Below are positions 7,168-14,895 of a stretch of DNA of 64,000 bases, one piece after another (position 1 is the first letter of the stretch; each line of letters opens with the position of its first letter). Both the position numbers and the translations under genes were made by a program. The notes under the pieces are model-generated. The model was not told the origin of the DNA. It saw only the letters and a program-made list of their open reading frames with translations, and did no database searches. The DNA comes from a virus: positions 1 through 64,000 of IMG/VR virus record IMGVR_UViG_3300034198_011161, one strand, 5' to 3'.

Positions 7168-8715
7168 ATGGCCGACATACTGATCATTGGCGACAACAAT
7201 TTTATAGATGGCGGTAGTGGTATTTCTCGTGCCAGTGGTGCCCATAGAATTGCCACTCATCTTAGACAACATGGATACACCGTAGAGGTCATTGACTTTG
7301 TTACTCACTGGACTATGGATGAGTGGTGTCAGGCCATGGATATGTTTGTTGGGCCCGAAACACTGTTTTTGGGCATAGCAGCCAACCTTATCACCAATGA
7401 CTCGGCTGTGGATCCGTTGACCTCTAAATGGAAAGAACTTTATCCTGACAAGCCTGTGGTAATTGGCGGAAATAATTTGTTGAGTCGCACCTCACAGAAT
7501 ATTGACTACTACATTGAAGGTTACGCCGAGCAGGCAATTTTGGATTTTATACGCTATCTCAAAAAACAAATACCCAGAGAAGGTGTTCGATGGAGTACGT
7601 TTAGAACTGACAAAAATTTTATTTCTTGCAATGAAGATTACAAAGAGATTGATACCAGTGATCTTACTATTTCTTATCTCGACAGTGATTACATACAGCC
7701 AAATGAAGCAGTAGCGTTAGAAACTGCAAGAGGATGTTTGTTCAAATGTAAATTTTGTACCTATCCATTGATAGGCAAGAAAAAACTAGACTATCTACGC
7801 GACATTCAGAGTTTGGTAGATGAAATAAAATTCAACTACGAAACATGGGGAGTAAACAAATATTTTATCAGCGAAGACACGTTCAACGATAGTCTTATCA
7901 AGATTGAGAGTCTTCATTCTGCATTGGAAAAATTGCCATTCAACATTGAGTTTATGTGCTACGCTAAAATGGAGTTAATGATCTCAAACCCCACCATGGC
8001 CAAACTCATGGGGGAAATGGGTATGCGGGGTGTTCACTTTGGCATAGAAACTTTTAATCAACAAGCAGGCCGAGCAATAGGCAAGGGCATGGATCCAAAT
8101 CGTATCAAAGAAGGCATTATTCGATGCCGTGAAGATTTGCCACGTACTCATATAACTTGTTCCAACATTGTTGGCTTGCCGTATCAACGCGACGAAGAGT
8201 GTTGGGACGCCAACGAATGGTATGAAAAAGAAAGCGGCATAGACCATTGGTCGTGGCAACCTTTGTATTTGCCTAATCCTAAATTTACTATTCACAACAG
8301 CGAGTTCAGTAGAAATGCTCTTATGTATGGATATGTTGAGCTATCAGATCGTGAAATTAGCGAACTGGCCGAAAAAGAAAAACAAGAATTGGGAGATTCA
8401 ACTATTCAACAGGCATCATTTGCAAGAGACACTGTAAGAAAAAAACTTATACTTTGGAAAAATTCTAGCACTGGTAAAAATTACTTTGATGCCAGTAAAC
8501 AAGCAATGTCATTGAATGAAAAAAGTGTTACTAGAAAGTGGAGTCCGTGGGCTATATTTGAACATTCTTACACTGGACTAACAGTTGACGAAATGCGTAC
8601 CTGGGGATATCACAATGTGATACCCAATGTACCAAAATCCATGTTGTTAAAAACTACTCTTGAATTTATCAACCAATATAAATCAAACAAACTCAATCAT
8701 GCAAAAAAACAATGA
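7168..8715 (+). CDS. Radical SAM enzyme with B12-binding-like N-terminal domain, 515 aa
   Basis: Residues 1 to about 140 look like the Rossmann domain found ahead of many class B radical SAM enzymes (MADILIIGDNN..., SGAHRIATHLRQHGYTVEVI). The DxHxxG cobalamin ligand motif is not visible, so B12 may not be bound through His. The radical SAM cluster is C190-x3-C194-x2-C197 (CLFKCKFC), followed by the GVHFGIETF region typical of the B12-type family. Such enzymes methylate or rearrange unactivated carbons. The gene follows the TctC-like gene by 2 nt and overlaps the next oxygenase by 17 nt, so it belongs to the cargo operon. The substrate is unknown. Confidence 0.75.
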   Translation: MADILIIGDNNFIDGGSGISRASGAHRIATHLRQHGYTVEVIDFVTHWTMDEWCQAMDMFVGPETLFLGIAANLITNDSAVDPLTSKWKELYPDKPVVIGGNNLLSRTSQNIDYYIEGYAEQAILDFIRYLKKQIPREGVRWSTFRTDKNFISCNEDYKEIDTSDLTISYLDSDYIQPNEAVALETARGCLFKCKFCTYPLIGKKKLDYLRDIQSLVDEIKFNYETWGVNKYFISEDTFNDSLIKIESLHSALEKLPFNIEFMCYAKMELMISNPTMAKLMGEMGMRGVHFGIETFNQQAGRAIGKGMDPNRIKEGIIRCREDLPRTHITCSNIVGLPYQRDEECWDANEWYEKESGIDHWSWQPLYLPNPKFTIHNSEFSRNALMYGYVELSDREISELAEKEKQELGDSTIQQASFARDTVRKKLILWKNSSTGKNYFDASKQAMSLNEKSVTRKWSPWAIFEHSYTGLTVDEMRTWGYHNVIPNVPKSMLLKTTLEFINQYKSNKLNHAKKQ

Positions 8716-9397
8716 ATACAAAGGGTCGCGGTGGCAATTCACCCGTGACCGAAGTAACTGGCACTTTGATCCGTTTCGTCCTCCTGAACTGGGGATTGAT
8801 AGCTATAGTCCTGTTGGAAGATTTATTGCTGACTTTGCCCCTATAATTGAAAAATACAAAAAACAAGTAGAATCTATTACGTGGGCAACTGGTGTTCGAA
8901 AACAATACCCAGCCAACGATCCGTTAAAAAACGCACTAGCTGAACAACTGGATCACAAACAAGCTGGATTTGATCCTGACCAAATTATGTTTGATCGAGC
9001 ATTTGGAGATGATGAACCATTGTTTAAAAAAATGTCCGCAATTATCGGTATGGAAAACAACGACATTCGTTTTAATTTACAACAGACTGGTCATTTGTTG
9101 GTCACCCACATGGACTATCTTGACGGATTTGAACGAGATGGCAACCCAGGTCGTAGATTTGCTGTCATGCTCGAGGACTGGAGATGGGGACAGATTTTTC
9201 AACTAGGCAATGCCAACTGGACTCAGTGGAAAGCTGGGGATTGTATCACTTGGGAATATCGAGACATACCTCATAGTACCTGCAACATGGGGTGGTGGCC
9301 AAGACCCATGTTGCAAATTTCGGGTACCGTGACTGAAAAAACACAAAAATTTTTGTTAGAAAATAATAGTGATCGAATAATTCAAGTTGATCTATGA
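8699..9397 (+). CDS. 2-oxoglutarate/Fe(II) oxygenase-like protein, 232 aa
   Basis: Third member of the family: H137-x-D139 (THMDYLDG), H192 in IPHSTCN and R202 ten residues on. The stretch LEDWRWGQIFQLGN, followed by QWKAGDCITWEYRDIPH, is nearly superimposable on the same part of the protein at 1939. ATG 8699 is chosen over an in-frame upstream start because the longer form would lie in the end of the radical SAM gene and lacks support. It overlaps that gene by 17 nt and the next by 4 nt. It presumably acts on the same pathway as the radical SAM enzyme; the substrate is unknown. Confidence 0.75.
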   Translation: MQKNNEYKGSRWQFTRDRSNWHFDPFRPPELGIDSYSPVGRFIADFAPIIEKYKKQVESITWATGVRKQYPANDPLKNALAEQLDHKQAGFDPDQIMFDRAFGDDEPLFKKMSAIIGMENNDIRFNLQQTGHLLVTHMDYLDGFERDGNPGRRFAVMLEDWRWGQIFQLGNANWTQWKAGDCITWEYRDIPHSTCNMGWWPRPMLQISGTVTEKTQKFLLENNSDRIIQVDL

Positions 9398-10524
9398 TTA
9401 CTATTATATTTGACCGTGCTTATCAACATGATTTGAAATTTAAAATCAATGGACAACCTGCAATTGTTTGTCAAGTCAATGACACCCACGTACAGATAGA
9501 TGCTGACTATACACTGTTTAATTTAAGTTATCTAACAATTGATTCATTGAATGACTATAAGATTGTTGATGTTTTAATAGACGGGGATAGCTTGGGTTTA
9601 AACAATTTACTGTATCTTTCTTGGGGAGAACTTATCCAAGGGTCTAAAATACAACCATGTATAGAACTTAACTCATATTTAAAAACATGGACCTTGCCTT
9701 TTATGTCTCCATTGGCCTCCTGGGTTGGATTGACAGCTACTAAACATTTCAATGGATTACTTGGACTAGATATCAGTGAACATCGACAAATTTTTTGGCC
9801 GCAATCCATAAGTTTATCTGAGAAGTGGCCCAAGATAATAAAGGACTTTTTTAAATTCAACACTGATTTTGGATGTTACGACAATGTACATCTCGACCAC
9901 TGGTTACACAACCACAACATACCATGGCTATCTTACAACTCTGGATTAGATTGTTCGCAAAAAAAACTCATGTTAACCGAAGCTGTACGTGCAATCAACC
10001 AAGAAAAATTTTCCTGTATCGAAGACAAGACCCTAGGAGAGCTCACTATGACTGTGATAGATGGCGAACCTCGTAATTGGCAACTATGGTTTATTGTTGA
10101 TCCTGAATGCAACAACACAAAATCATGGCAACAGAGACTCACTTGTGATCCCGGTGATATACCGGAAATTTATTCTTTTATTTCATCTCTGCCTGTTACC
10201 AATATATTCTCAGCCTGGGTTGGCTATCTTCCAGCTGGATGTTGCCTGTATCCACACATAGACGGTTACTCAAAATCAAGACTGGATGCTGACACTGGGT
10301 TACGTGGTCTGTACATAAAATTAAATGAAAGCCCAGGGCATATGATGAAGTTTTCAGGGTTTGGATTACTTCCAGACGGCGATGCCATAATCAACAATAA
10401 AAATTTTGCACATGCTGTTGTTAATGATAGCAATGTTGATCGTTATATTCTAAACATACAATTCACCGGCGAACAAGATCAATTTAGCCATCTAATTCAG
10501 TTACCGACCAATGATAGTCTTTGA
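9394..10524 (+). CDS. Large 2-oxoglutarate oxygenase-like protein (Asp/Asn hydroxylase type), 376 aa
   Basis: The C-terminal third carries H288-x-D290 (YPHIDGYSKSR), H340 (NFAHAV) and R350, again ten residues after the distal His, as in Asp/Asn beta-hydroxylase-like enzymes. The first 250 residues form a separate region without a family I know and may recognise the substrate. ATG 9394 overlaps the previous stop (ATGA). It ends the cargo operon; a new promoter follows 21 nt after its TGA. Several Trp and His residues lie in LDHWLHNHNIPWLSYNSG. Confidence 0.65.
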   Translation: MITIIFDRAYQHDLKFKINGQPAIVCQVNDTHVQIDADYTLFNLSYLTIDSLNDYKIVDVLIDGDSLGLNNLLYLSWGELIQGSKIQPCIELNSYLKTWTLPFMSPLASWVGLTATKHFNGLLGLDISEHRQIFWPQSISLSEKWPKIIKDFFKFNTDFGCYDNVHLDHWLHNHNIPWLSYNSGLDCSQKKLMLTEAVRAINQEKFSCIEDKTLGELTMTVIDGEPRNWQLWFIVDPECNNTKSWQQRLTCDPGDIPEIYSFISSLPVTNIFSAWVGYLPAGCCLYPHIDGYSKSRLDADTGLRGLYIKLNESPGHMMKFSGFGLLPDGDAIINNKNFAHAVVNDSNVDRYILNIQFTGEQDQFSHLIQLPTNDSL

Positions 10525-10545
10525 TATTTGACGTTTTATAAAAGG

Positions 10546-10574
10546 TTGACCAGAAAGTCCTAAAACGGTATAAT
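10546..10574 (+). promoter_or_regulatory. Sigma70-type promoter of the GTTGACCAGAAA class
   Basis: TTGACC (10546-10551), 17-nt spacer, TATAAT (10569-10574). The -35 is part of GGTTGACCAGAAA, repeated at other promoters in the window. The leader contains AGTTAAACATTAGGAGC (10585-10601), which is duplicated at 11154-11170. Confidence 0.8.
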
Positions 10575-10605
10575 GTTGTTATACAGTTAAACATTAGGAG
10601 CCAAA

Positions 10606-10917
10606 ATGGAAAAGAATGTAGAACGTCAATTAGAGTTGTTTATGCGTAAACTCACAGGACTGGTTGAAACACATTATCAAACCAGATTTCCAAACCTAGA
10701 AGTTCCAAAGATGACCTTAAGCAAAGGTCGCAAGTATGCCAAGATTGTCAAAGAATCCAATCAGCGTACTGTTCACAGCTTTGTAGATTTATCCAACGGT
10801 GATATTTTGATGGCTGCAGGATGGAATGCTCCGGCCAAAACAGCACGTGGCAGTATTTTTGACACCAACTGTGGTGTAGGTACAGCGGTCACAGTGTACG
10901 GAGCCCGTTACCTATGA
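10606..10917 (+). CDS. Conserved-looking phage protein, 103 aa
   Basis: ATG 10606 follows TTAGGAGC. The protein has an amphipathic N-terminal helix (ERQLELFMRKLTGLVETHY) and a C-terminal GSIFDTNCGVGTAVTVYGARYL segment of the type seen in small phage proteins with an SIFD motif. I know no function. Its TGA overlaps the next ATG, so the pair is translationally coupled. Confidence 0.6.
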   Translation: MEKNVERQLELFMRKLTGLVETHYQTRFPNLEVPKMTLSKGRKYAKIVKESNQRTVHSFVDLSNGDILMAAGWNAPAKTARGSIFDTNCGVGTAVTVYGARYL

Positions 10918-11084
10918 TCATAGAGCAAGCCTTTGAAATCATTGAAGATTTTTTTGGTGCCAATCAAATCGAAGACCCATTAAAGGGCATGGAACTCATG
11001 GTGGGTCATTTTAAACAGTTAAACAAAACAGAACAACAGGCATTGATAACTTTTATGGATGCCAGCCGTAAAAAAACTGTTTAA
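10914..11084 (+). CDS. Small acidic hypothetical protein, 56 aa
   Basis: It starts with the ATGA overlap at the end of the previous gene. It is predicted helical (AFEIIEDFFGANQ, KGMELMVGHFKQLNK). No family recognised. The coupling and the following promoter delimit a two-gene unit. Confidence 0.5.
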   Translation: MIIEQAFEIIEDFFGANQIEDPLKGMELMVGHFKQLNKTEQQALITFMDASRKKTV

Positions 11085-11115
11085 AATCAATGACTTAGCA
11101 ACCCAAACAGTTAGG

Positions 11116-11144
11116 TTGACCAAAAATACCCAATTTGTTACAAT
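11116..11144 (+). promoter_or_regulatory. Sigma70-type promoter with duplicated leader
   Basis: TTGACC (11116-11121), 17-nt spacer, TACAAT (11139-11144). The leader AGTTAAACATTAGGAGC (11154-11170) is identical to that at 10585-10601, ribosome site included. Confidence 0.7.
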
Positions 11145-11174
11145 ATTACATATAGTTAAACATTAGGAGCTAAA

Positions 11175-11519
11175 ATGGAATACACAGTAGAACAAGTTCG
11201 AAACATTGTTGCAGAAGCCAAAGCAGAAGCTCGCAAGGCCGCTGATGAATACTTTCAAACCCGATTAGGTGGACAAGATCAGTATGCCTGTGGTTTTGCT
11301 TGGGTTGATATCTACGGTATCAAAGGCAACACCAAACTAGGCAAAACACTAAAAGCCGCTGGTATTGAACGATCAGACTACAAGAAATGTTTCTCAATTT
11401 GGAATCCTTCAGAACACGGTGCTCAGAACGTTGACACCAAAGAAGCCGGTGCCTTGGCCGCTCAGAAGGTGTTTGAGAAATACGGTTTCCGTGCCTACGC
11501 AGGTAGCCGACTAGATTAA
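11175..11519 (+). CDS. Hypothetical phage protein, 114 aa
   Basis: ATG 11175 follows ATTAGGAGC. The N-terminus is helical and charged (EQVRNIVAEAKAEARKAADEYF). The remainder contains CGFAWVDIYGIKGNTKLG and a Tyr/Trp-rich tail. I recognise no enzymatic motif. Single-gene unit: own promoter, followed by an untranslated stretch with hairpins. Confidence 0.6.
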   Translation: MEYTVEQVRNIVAEAKAEARKAADEYFQTRLGGQDQYACGFAWVDIYGIKGNTKLGKTLKAAGIERSDYKKCFSIWNPSEHGAQNVDTKEAGALAAQKVFEKYGFRAYAGSRLD

Positions 11520-11587
11520 ACAGGCCGTAATGGGCAGGTGCCTGCCTTGGGGAGCCTTGATACCCCAGAACCGAAGCAGTCAAATTT

Positions 11588-11619
11588 TGCTGGTTTTAGA
11601 CTCTAAAATAAAACCAGCA
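11588..11619. other. Strong hairpin before the MoxR promoter
   Basis: TGCTGGTTTTA (11588-11598) pairs perfectly with TAAAACCAGCA (11609-11619). No T-run follows on the plus strand. On the minus strand the hairpin is followed by AAAATTTG, also not a T-run, so it is not a classical terminator in either direction. It may be a boundary or processing element. A second short hairpin, GGCAGG/CCTGCC, lies near 11535. Nothing coding is seen between 11520 and 11698. Confidence 0.5.
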
Positions 11620-11622
11620 CAG

Positions 11623-11651
11623 TTGACCAGTATTGCAGTTTGCAGTACAAT
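11623..11651 (+). promoter_or_regulatory. Sigma70-type promoter for the MoxR gene
   Basis: TTGACC (11623-11628), 17-nt spacer, TACAAT (11646-11651). The -35 context is AGTTGACCAG, like the other promoters of this class. Confidence 0.65.
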
Positions 11652-11698
11652 AGTTCTACAGTATTAAATTTTGTTAAACTTTGATTAAGGACACAGCC

Positions 11699-12784
11699 AT
11701 GTCAGAAACAAGAACAGTTACTTCGGTTCAAGCTCGTAAGAGTTTGCTCAAAGCATTTAAAAAACAACGCCCATTGTTCCTATGGGGTCCTCCTGGTATT
11801 GGTAAGTCTGAGTTGGTTGCCGACTTGGCCAAAGAACTAGGTGGTTACATGATTGACTTACGTTTGGGTCAAATGGAGCCCACTGACATTCGTGGTATTC
11901 CTTTCTACAACAAGGACTCAGGCAAAATGGACTGGGCTGAACCAGTGGATTTGCCTACAGAAGAATTTGCCAAAGACTATCCAGTTGTGATATTGTTCTT
12001 GGACGAAATGAACTCTGCGGCTCCGTCAGTACAGGCCGCTGCCTATCAACTGATCTTGAATCGCCGAGTTGGCAAATACGTCTTGCCCGAGAATGTGGTC
12101 ATGGTGGCTGCAGGTAACCGTGAAAGCGACCGTGGCGTTACATATCGTATGCCCACGCCGTTGGCCAATCGTTTTGTGCACCAAGAAATGAAGGTAGACT
12201 TTGCTTCTTGGCAAGAGTGGGCAGTTCAAAACAACATCCACAAGGATGTGGTGGGTTATTTGAGTTTTGCCAAACAAGACTTGTATGAATTTGATGCCAA
12301 ATCTGCTAGTCGCGCTTTTGCTACACCACGTTCATGGACATTCGTAAGTGAATTGTTGGAGGACGAAGATGGCGACGATGACACTATCACCAACTTGGTA
12401 GCAGGCACAGTAGGCGAAGGCCTGGCTGTGAAGTTTATGGCTCATCGTAAGATTGCTGGACGTATGCCCCGGCCAGAAGATATCTTGGCAGGCAAGGTTG
12501 ATACCTTGGATGTCAAAGAAGTATCGGCCATGTACTCATTGGTGATCTCTATGTGCTACGAACTAAAAGGTGCTGTGGAGAAGAAGGTTGCAGACAAACA
12601 GTTCCACGAAATGGCAGACCGCTTCTTTGCTTACATGATGAAGAACTTTGAAACTGAGTTGGTTGTAATGGGTGCTAGAATTGCTCTTACCACTTATAAC
12701 TTACCGTTCCAGCCTACTAAGCTGAAAAACTTTGATGAATTCCATCAGCGTTATGGCAAGTACATTTTACAGGCATCTGCCTAA
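11699..12784 (+). CDS. MoxR-type AAA+ ATPase, 361 aa
   Basis: Walker A GPPGIGKS at residues 30-37 and Walker B ILFLDEMN (D102, E103) are followed by the sensor-1 region VVMVAAGN and MPTPLANRF, as in MoxR/RavA-type AAA+ ATPases. These ring-shaped ATPases usually act as chaperones together with a VWA-domain protein; a VWA protein is encoded at 14896. ATG 11699 follows TTAAGGACACAGCC; an in-frame TTG 18 nt upstream lacks a ribosome site. The gene for the presumed partner would be adjacent in a simple arrangement, but two small genes and the porin cassette lie between them. Confidence 0.85.
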   Translation: MSETRTVTSVQARKSLLKAFKKQRPLFLWGPPGIGKSELVADLAKELGGYMIDLRLGQMEPTDIRGIPFYNKDSGKMDWAEPVDLPTEEFAKDYPVVILFLDEMNSAAPSVQAAAYQLILNRRVGKYVLPENVVMVAAGNRESDRGVTYRMPTPLANRFVHQEMKVDFASWQEWAVQNNIHKDVVGYLSFAKQDLYEFDAKSASRAFATPRSWTFVSELLEDEDGDDDTITNLVAGTVGEGLAVKFMAHRKIAGRMPRPEDILAGKVDTLDVKEVSAMYSLVISMCYELKGAVEKKVADKQFHEMADRFFAYMMKNFETELVVMGARIALTTYNLPFQPTKLKNFDEFHQRYGKYILQASA

Positions 12785-12860
12785 TAGGTTACAGGAGGGT
12801 GGTGTGGTTGTATTCACAGGCTGTGTTCGCACTGCCTTCCTTCTTTTTGCAAGGTAAGAG

Positions 12861-13199
12861 ATGAATTATGAAATGACCCAACTAGATCGCAGACACGCTT
12901 GGAACGATCAGTTTGCTTACATGATTGAGTTCAAGAAAACTCACGAATCCATGTACATCAGAAGCAATCAAGGTGTGTTGGAATTTGATCGTAGTCGTCG
13001 CTGGTTCAACGAAACCTACGGATGGAGTCAGGACGTTGAAACTCGTTCGCAAATAGGTCGCACTCAAGCCACCGATTTTAACCTGCATTGGGCATACTCA
13101 ATCAAGTACAATGAATACAGAATCTATGTACGATCGGATCAGGAACTAAACTGGTTTGTGCTGAGCCATCCAAATCAACCCGGTTATGTAGATGATTGA
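12861..13199 (+). CDS. Hypothetical protein, 112 aa
   Basis: ATG 12861 follows AAGGTAAGAG. The protein is rich in Tyr, Trp and Arg (RRWFNETYGWSQDVETRSQIGR) with no known domain and no export signal. It overlaps the next gene by 8 nt. It lies 76 nt downstream of the MoxR gene without an obvious promoter between, so it may be co-transcribed with it. Confidence 0.55.
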   Translation: MNYEMTQLDRRHAWNDQFAYMIEFKKTHESMYIRSNQGVLEFDRSRRWFNETYGWSQDVETRSQIGRTQATDFNLHWAYSIKYNEYRIYVRSDQELNWFVLSHPNQPGYVDD

Positions 13200-13458
13200 T
13201 TACTATTACGAGTTTCCAGAAGGTATCACGCTGTTTGATCGACCCATTGGTAGATATGCTTTCCTACGTGGTTACCATCCAGATGAAAGTAGTACTGGTA
13301 TGAAAATTATACATAACCACTGTTATCGAATGTCCATACGTACATGGATAGAAAATGCCAATGGTCTTGTGTTGGCCCGAGAACATGGACGTGAGATTCA
13401 TGAAAAATGCCCACCAAAACAAATGACCTGGATCAAACTACAGGCTCGTGAGCTATAA
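13192..13458 (+). CDS. Hypothetical protein, 88 aa
   Basis: ATG 13192 overlaps the end of the preceding gene (ATGATTGA). It is a small aromatic protein (DYYYEFPEGITLFDRPIGRY) of unknown family. Coupled translation and the absence of a competing frame support it. It is the last gene before the 239-nt porin leader. Confidence 0.5.
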   Translation: MIDYYYEFPEGITLFDRPIGRYAFLRGYHPDESSTGMKIIHNHCYRMSIRTWIENANGLVLAREHGREIHEKCPPKQMTWIKLQAREL

Positions 13459-13697
13459 CGTATAACCAAAATATTTCTGCTGATATTGCTGGACTAAATA
13501 ATATTAGCAACGCCGACAATCTGTTGACGTCAGACTTCAAATTGACGCTTTGAGTAACTACTCATTTACTAACGTGATACGTTCAGAACGCCATCTGTAG
13601 GTAGACCCTTTCTACTCAGCTTATTAACCTTTACAGAAACATTGACAATGAGGTCCAGTCTCTGTGACATTAATATACACTCTTAATAAGGAAAACT
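13459..13697 (+). promoter_or_regulatory. Upstream region of the porin gene
   Basis: This non-coding stretch precedes the porin. It holds several TTGAC boxes: TTGACG at 13524 (part of the palindrome TTGACGTCA), TTGACG at 13542 and TTGACA at 13642. None has a convincing -10 at 17 nt; TTTACT at 13565 and TAATAT at 13671 are weak candidates. Its layout differs from the short phage leaders nearby, suggesting it travelled with the porin gene. Confidence 0.4.
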
Positions 13698-14789
13698 ATG
13701 AAGTTTAATAAAATGTTAATGGCGGTTTTGGTATCGTCATTGTTTGTAACAACAGCACACGCTCAATCCACAATTACCATATACGGCATTGTTGACGGCG
13801 GTATTACCTCAACAACCACTGATACGACCAGTACAGCTGGTGTAACCACATCAGTCAAAGATAAAACCACAGGCAATGGCGGTGCTTATACATCAAGCCG
13901 TTTGGGTTTTAGAGGTACCGAAGACCTAGGTAGTGGTTTAAAAGCTAATTTTGTCTATGAGTTTGGTTTGTCCGACACTGATGGTACTGCTACCGACGTA
14001 GACTCGGGCACTGATGCCGCTGGTAATATGACTACTCGTATTGCCACTGTTGGTTTGTCAGGTTCTTTTGGTTCGTTGGACATTGGCCGTCAAACAACTA
14101 TTTCTGAAAAAGCATGGTTTGTTGGTGACGTTGGCGCAGGCAATAATTTTATTGGTCGTGCTTACACAAGCTCAACAAAATTGAATAACACACGTAGCGA
14201 TCGCTTGATTAACTACACCTCACCAAACTTTGCTGGATTTACAATTCAAGCAGCATTTGGCGAGCGTAACAATCAAGCCACTACTGTTACAACCGCAGAT
14301 CAGGCAAAAGAAACAGGTCTGGGTATTGCTTATTCAGCTGGCCAGCTGAATGCCATGATTGGTTATTCCAAAGAAGATAAAACTTTGGATGGTGCAAGAA
14401 TTGCTGGCGCAACAACCGGTAGCAATCCGGAGCAGTTGGTGTTTGGTGCCAACTACGACTTTACAGTGGCCAAGGCTTTTGTTACTTACGCACAAGGCAA
14501 AGACCTCAATGGGTCAAGCAACGTTATCAACAACAAGAAGGTAGCAGAAGTTGGCGTTGCTATTCCATTCGGTAAGACGACTCTCCAGACCTCTTACTTC
14601 AGTGGCGAGAATAAACCTACCACAACAACCAAACAAGACTTGAGCGGATATCAAGTTGCTGCTCTATATGCTTTTAGCAAGCGTACAACCGGTTATGTTG
14701 CTTATGGTGCATCCAACACTGAAACTAAAGATTCATTGGCAAAAACCGAAGTTGAACAATTTGGATTTGGCATTCGTCACGCATTCTAA
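13698..14789 (+). CDS. Outer-membrane porin, Gram-negative (betaproteobacterial type), 363 aa
   Basis: A standard Sec signal peptide (MAVLVSSLFVTTAHA, cleavage before QSTITIYG) leads into a trimeric-porin sequence: ITIYGIVDGGI, SRLGFRGTEDLGSGLKANF, DIGRQTT, LINYTSPNFAGFTIQAAFG and a terminal GFGIRHAF ending in Phe, the outer-membrane assembly signal. All are typical of general-diffusion porins of Burkholderiales and related bacteria, which pass small solutes. The length of 363 is normal and no break is seen, so it should be functional. ATG follows AATAAGGAAAACT. It has its own terminator at 14811 and a long leader. A porin is not a core phage gene, so acquisition from a host is very likely. 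Receptor replacement, nutrient uptake or superinfection effects are possible roles. Confidence 0.9.
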   Translation: MKFNKMLMAVLVSSLFVTTAHAQSTITIYGIVDGGITSTTTDTTSTAGVTTSVKDKTTGNGGAYTSSRLGFRGTEDLGSGLKANFVYEFGLSDTDGTATDVDSGTDAAGNMTTRIATVGLSGSFGSLDIGRQTTISEKAWFVGDVGAGNNFIGRAYTSSTKLNNTRSDRLINYTSPNFAGFTIQAAFGERNNQATTVTTADQAKETGLGIAYSAGQLNAMIGYSKEDKTLDGARIAGATTGSNPEQLVFGANYDFTVAKAFVTYAQGKDLNGSSNVINNKKVAEVGVAIPFGKTTLQTSYFSGENKPTTTTKQDLSGYQVAALYAFSKRTTGYVAYGASNTETKDSLAKTEVEQFGFGIRHAF

Positions 14790-14810
14790 GTTGCTGATTT
14801 AGAAGAAGAA

Positions 14811-14834
14811 AAGCCCACTGTGAGTGGGCTTTTT
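14811..14834 (+). terminator. Rho-independent terminator after the porin
   Basis: AAGCCCAC (14811-14818) pairs with GTGGGCTT (14824-14831) around a 5-nt loop and is followed by Ts. It isolates the porin from the promoter that begins at 14840. Confidence 0.85.
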
Positions 14835-14839
14835 CATGG

Positions 14840-14868
14840 TTGACCAGAAATGGTACATACAGTATAAT
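14840..14868 (+). promoter_or_regulatory. Sigma70-type promoter of the GTTGACCAGAAA class
   Basis: TTGACC (14840-14845), 17-nt spacer, TATAAT (14863-14868) within GGTTGACCAGAAATGG, nearly the same -35 context as at 1217 and 10546. It drives the VWA gene at 14896. Confidence 0.8.
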
Positions 14869-14895
14869 ATACTATATTAAGAAATAAGGACTTAT

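Noticed and set aside
2695-10524. The cargo region as a bacterial contig joined by mis-assembly
   Set aside because: It is flanked on both sides by phage-type small genes, uses the same style of promoter and overlap, and its oxygenase family includes the member at 1939 beside phage genes. Read mapping would be needed to exclude this entirely.
11588-11619. Perfect 11-bp hairpin as a terminator
   Set aside because: No T-run follows on either strand, so it is listed only as a hairpin.
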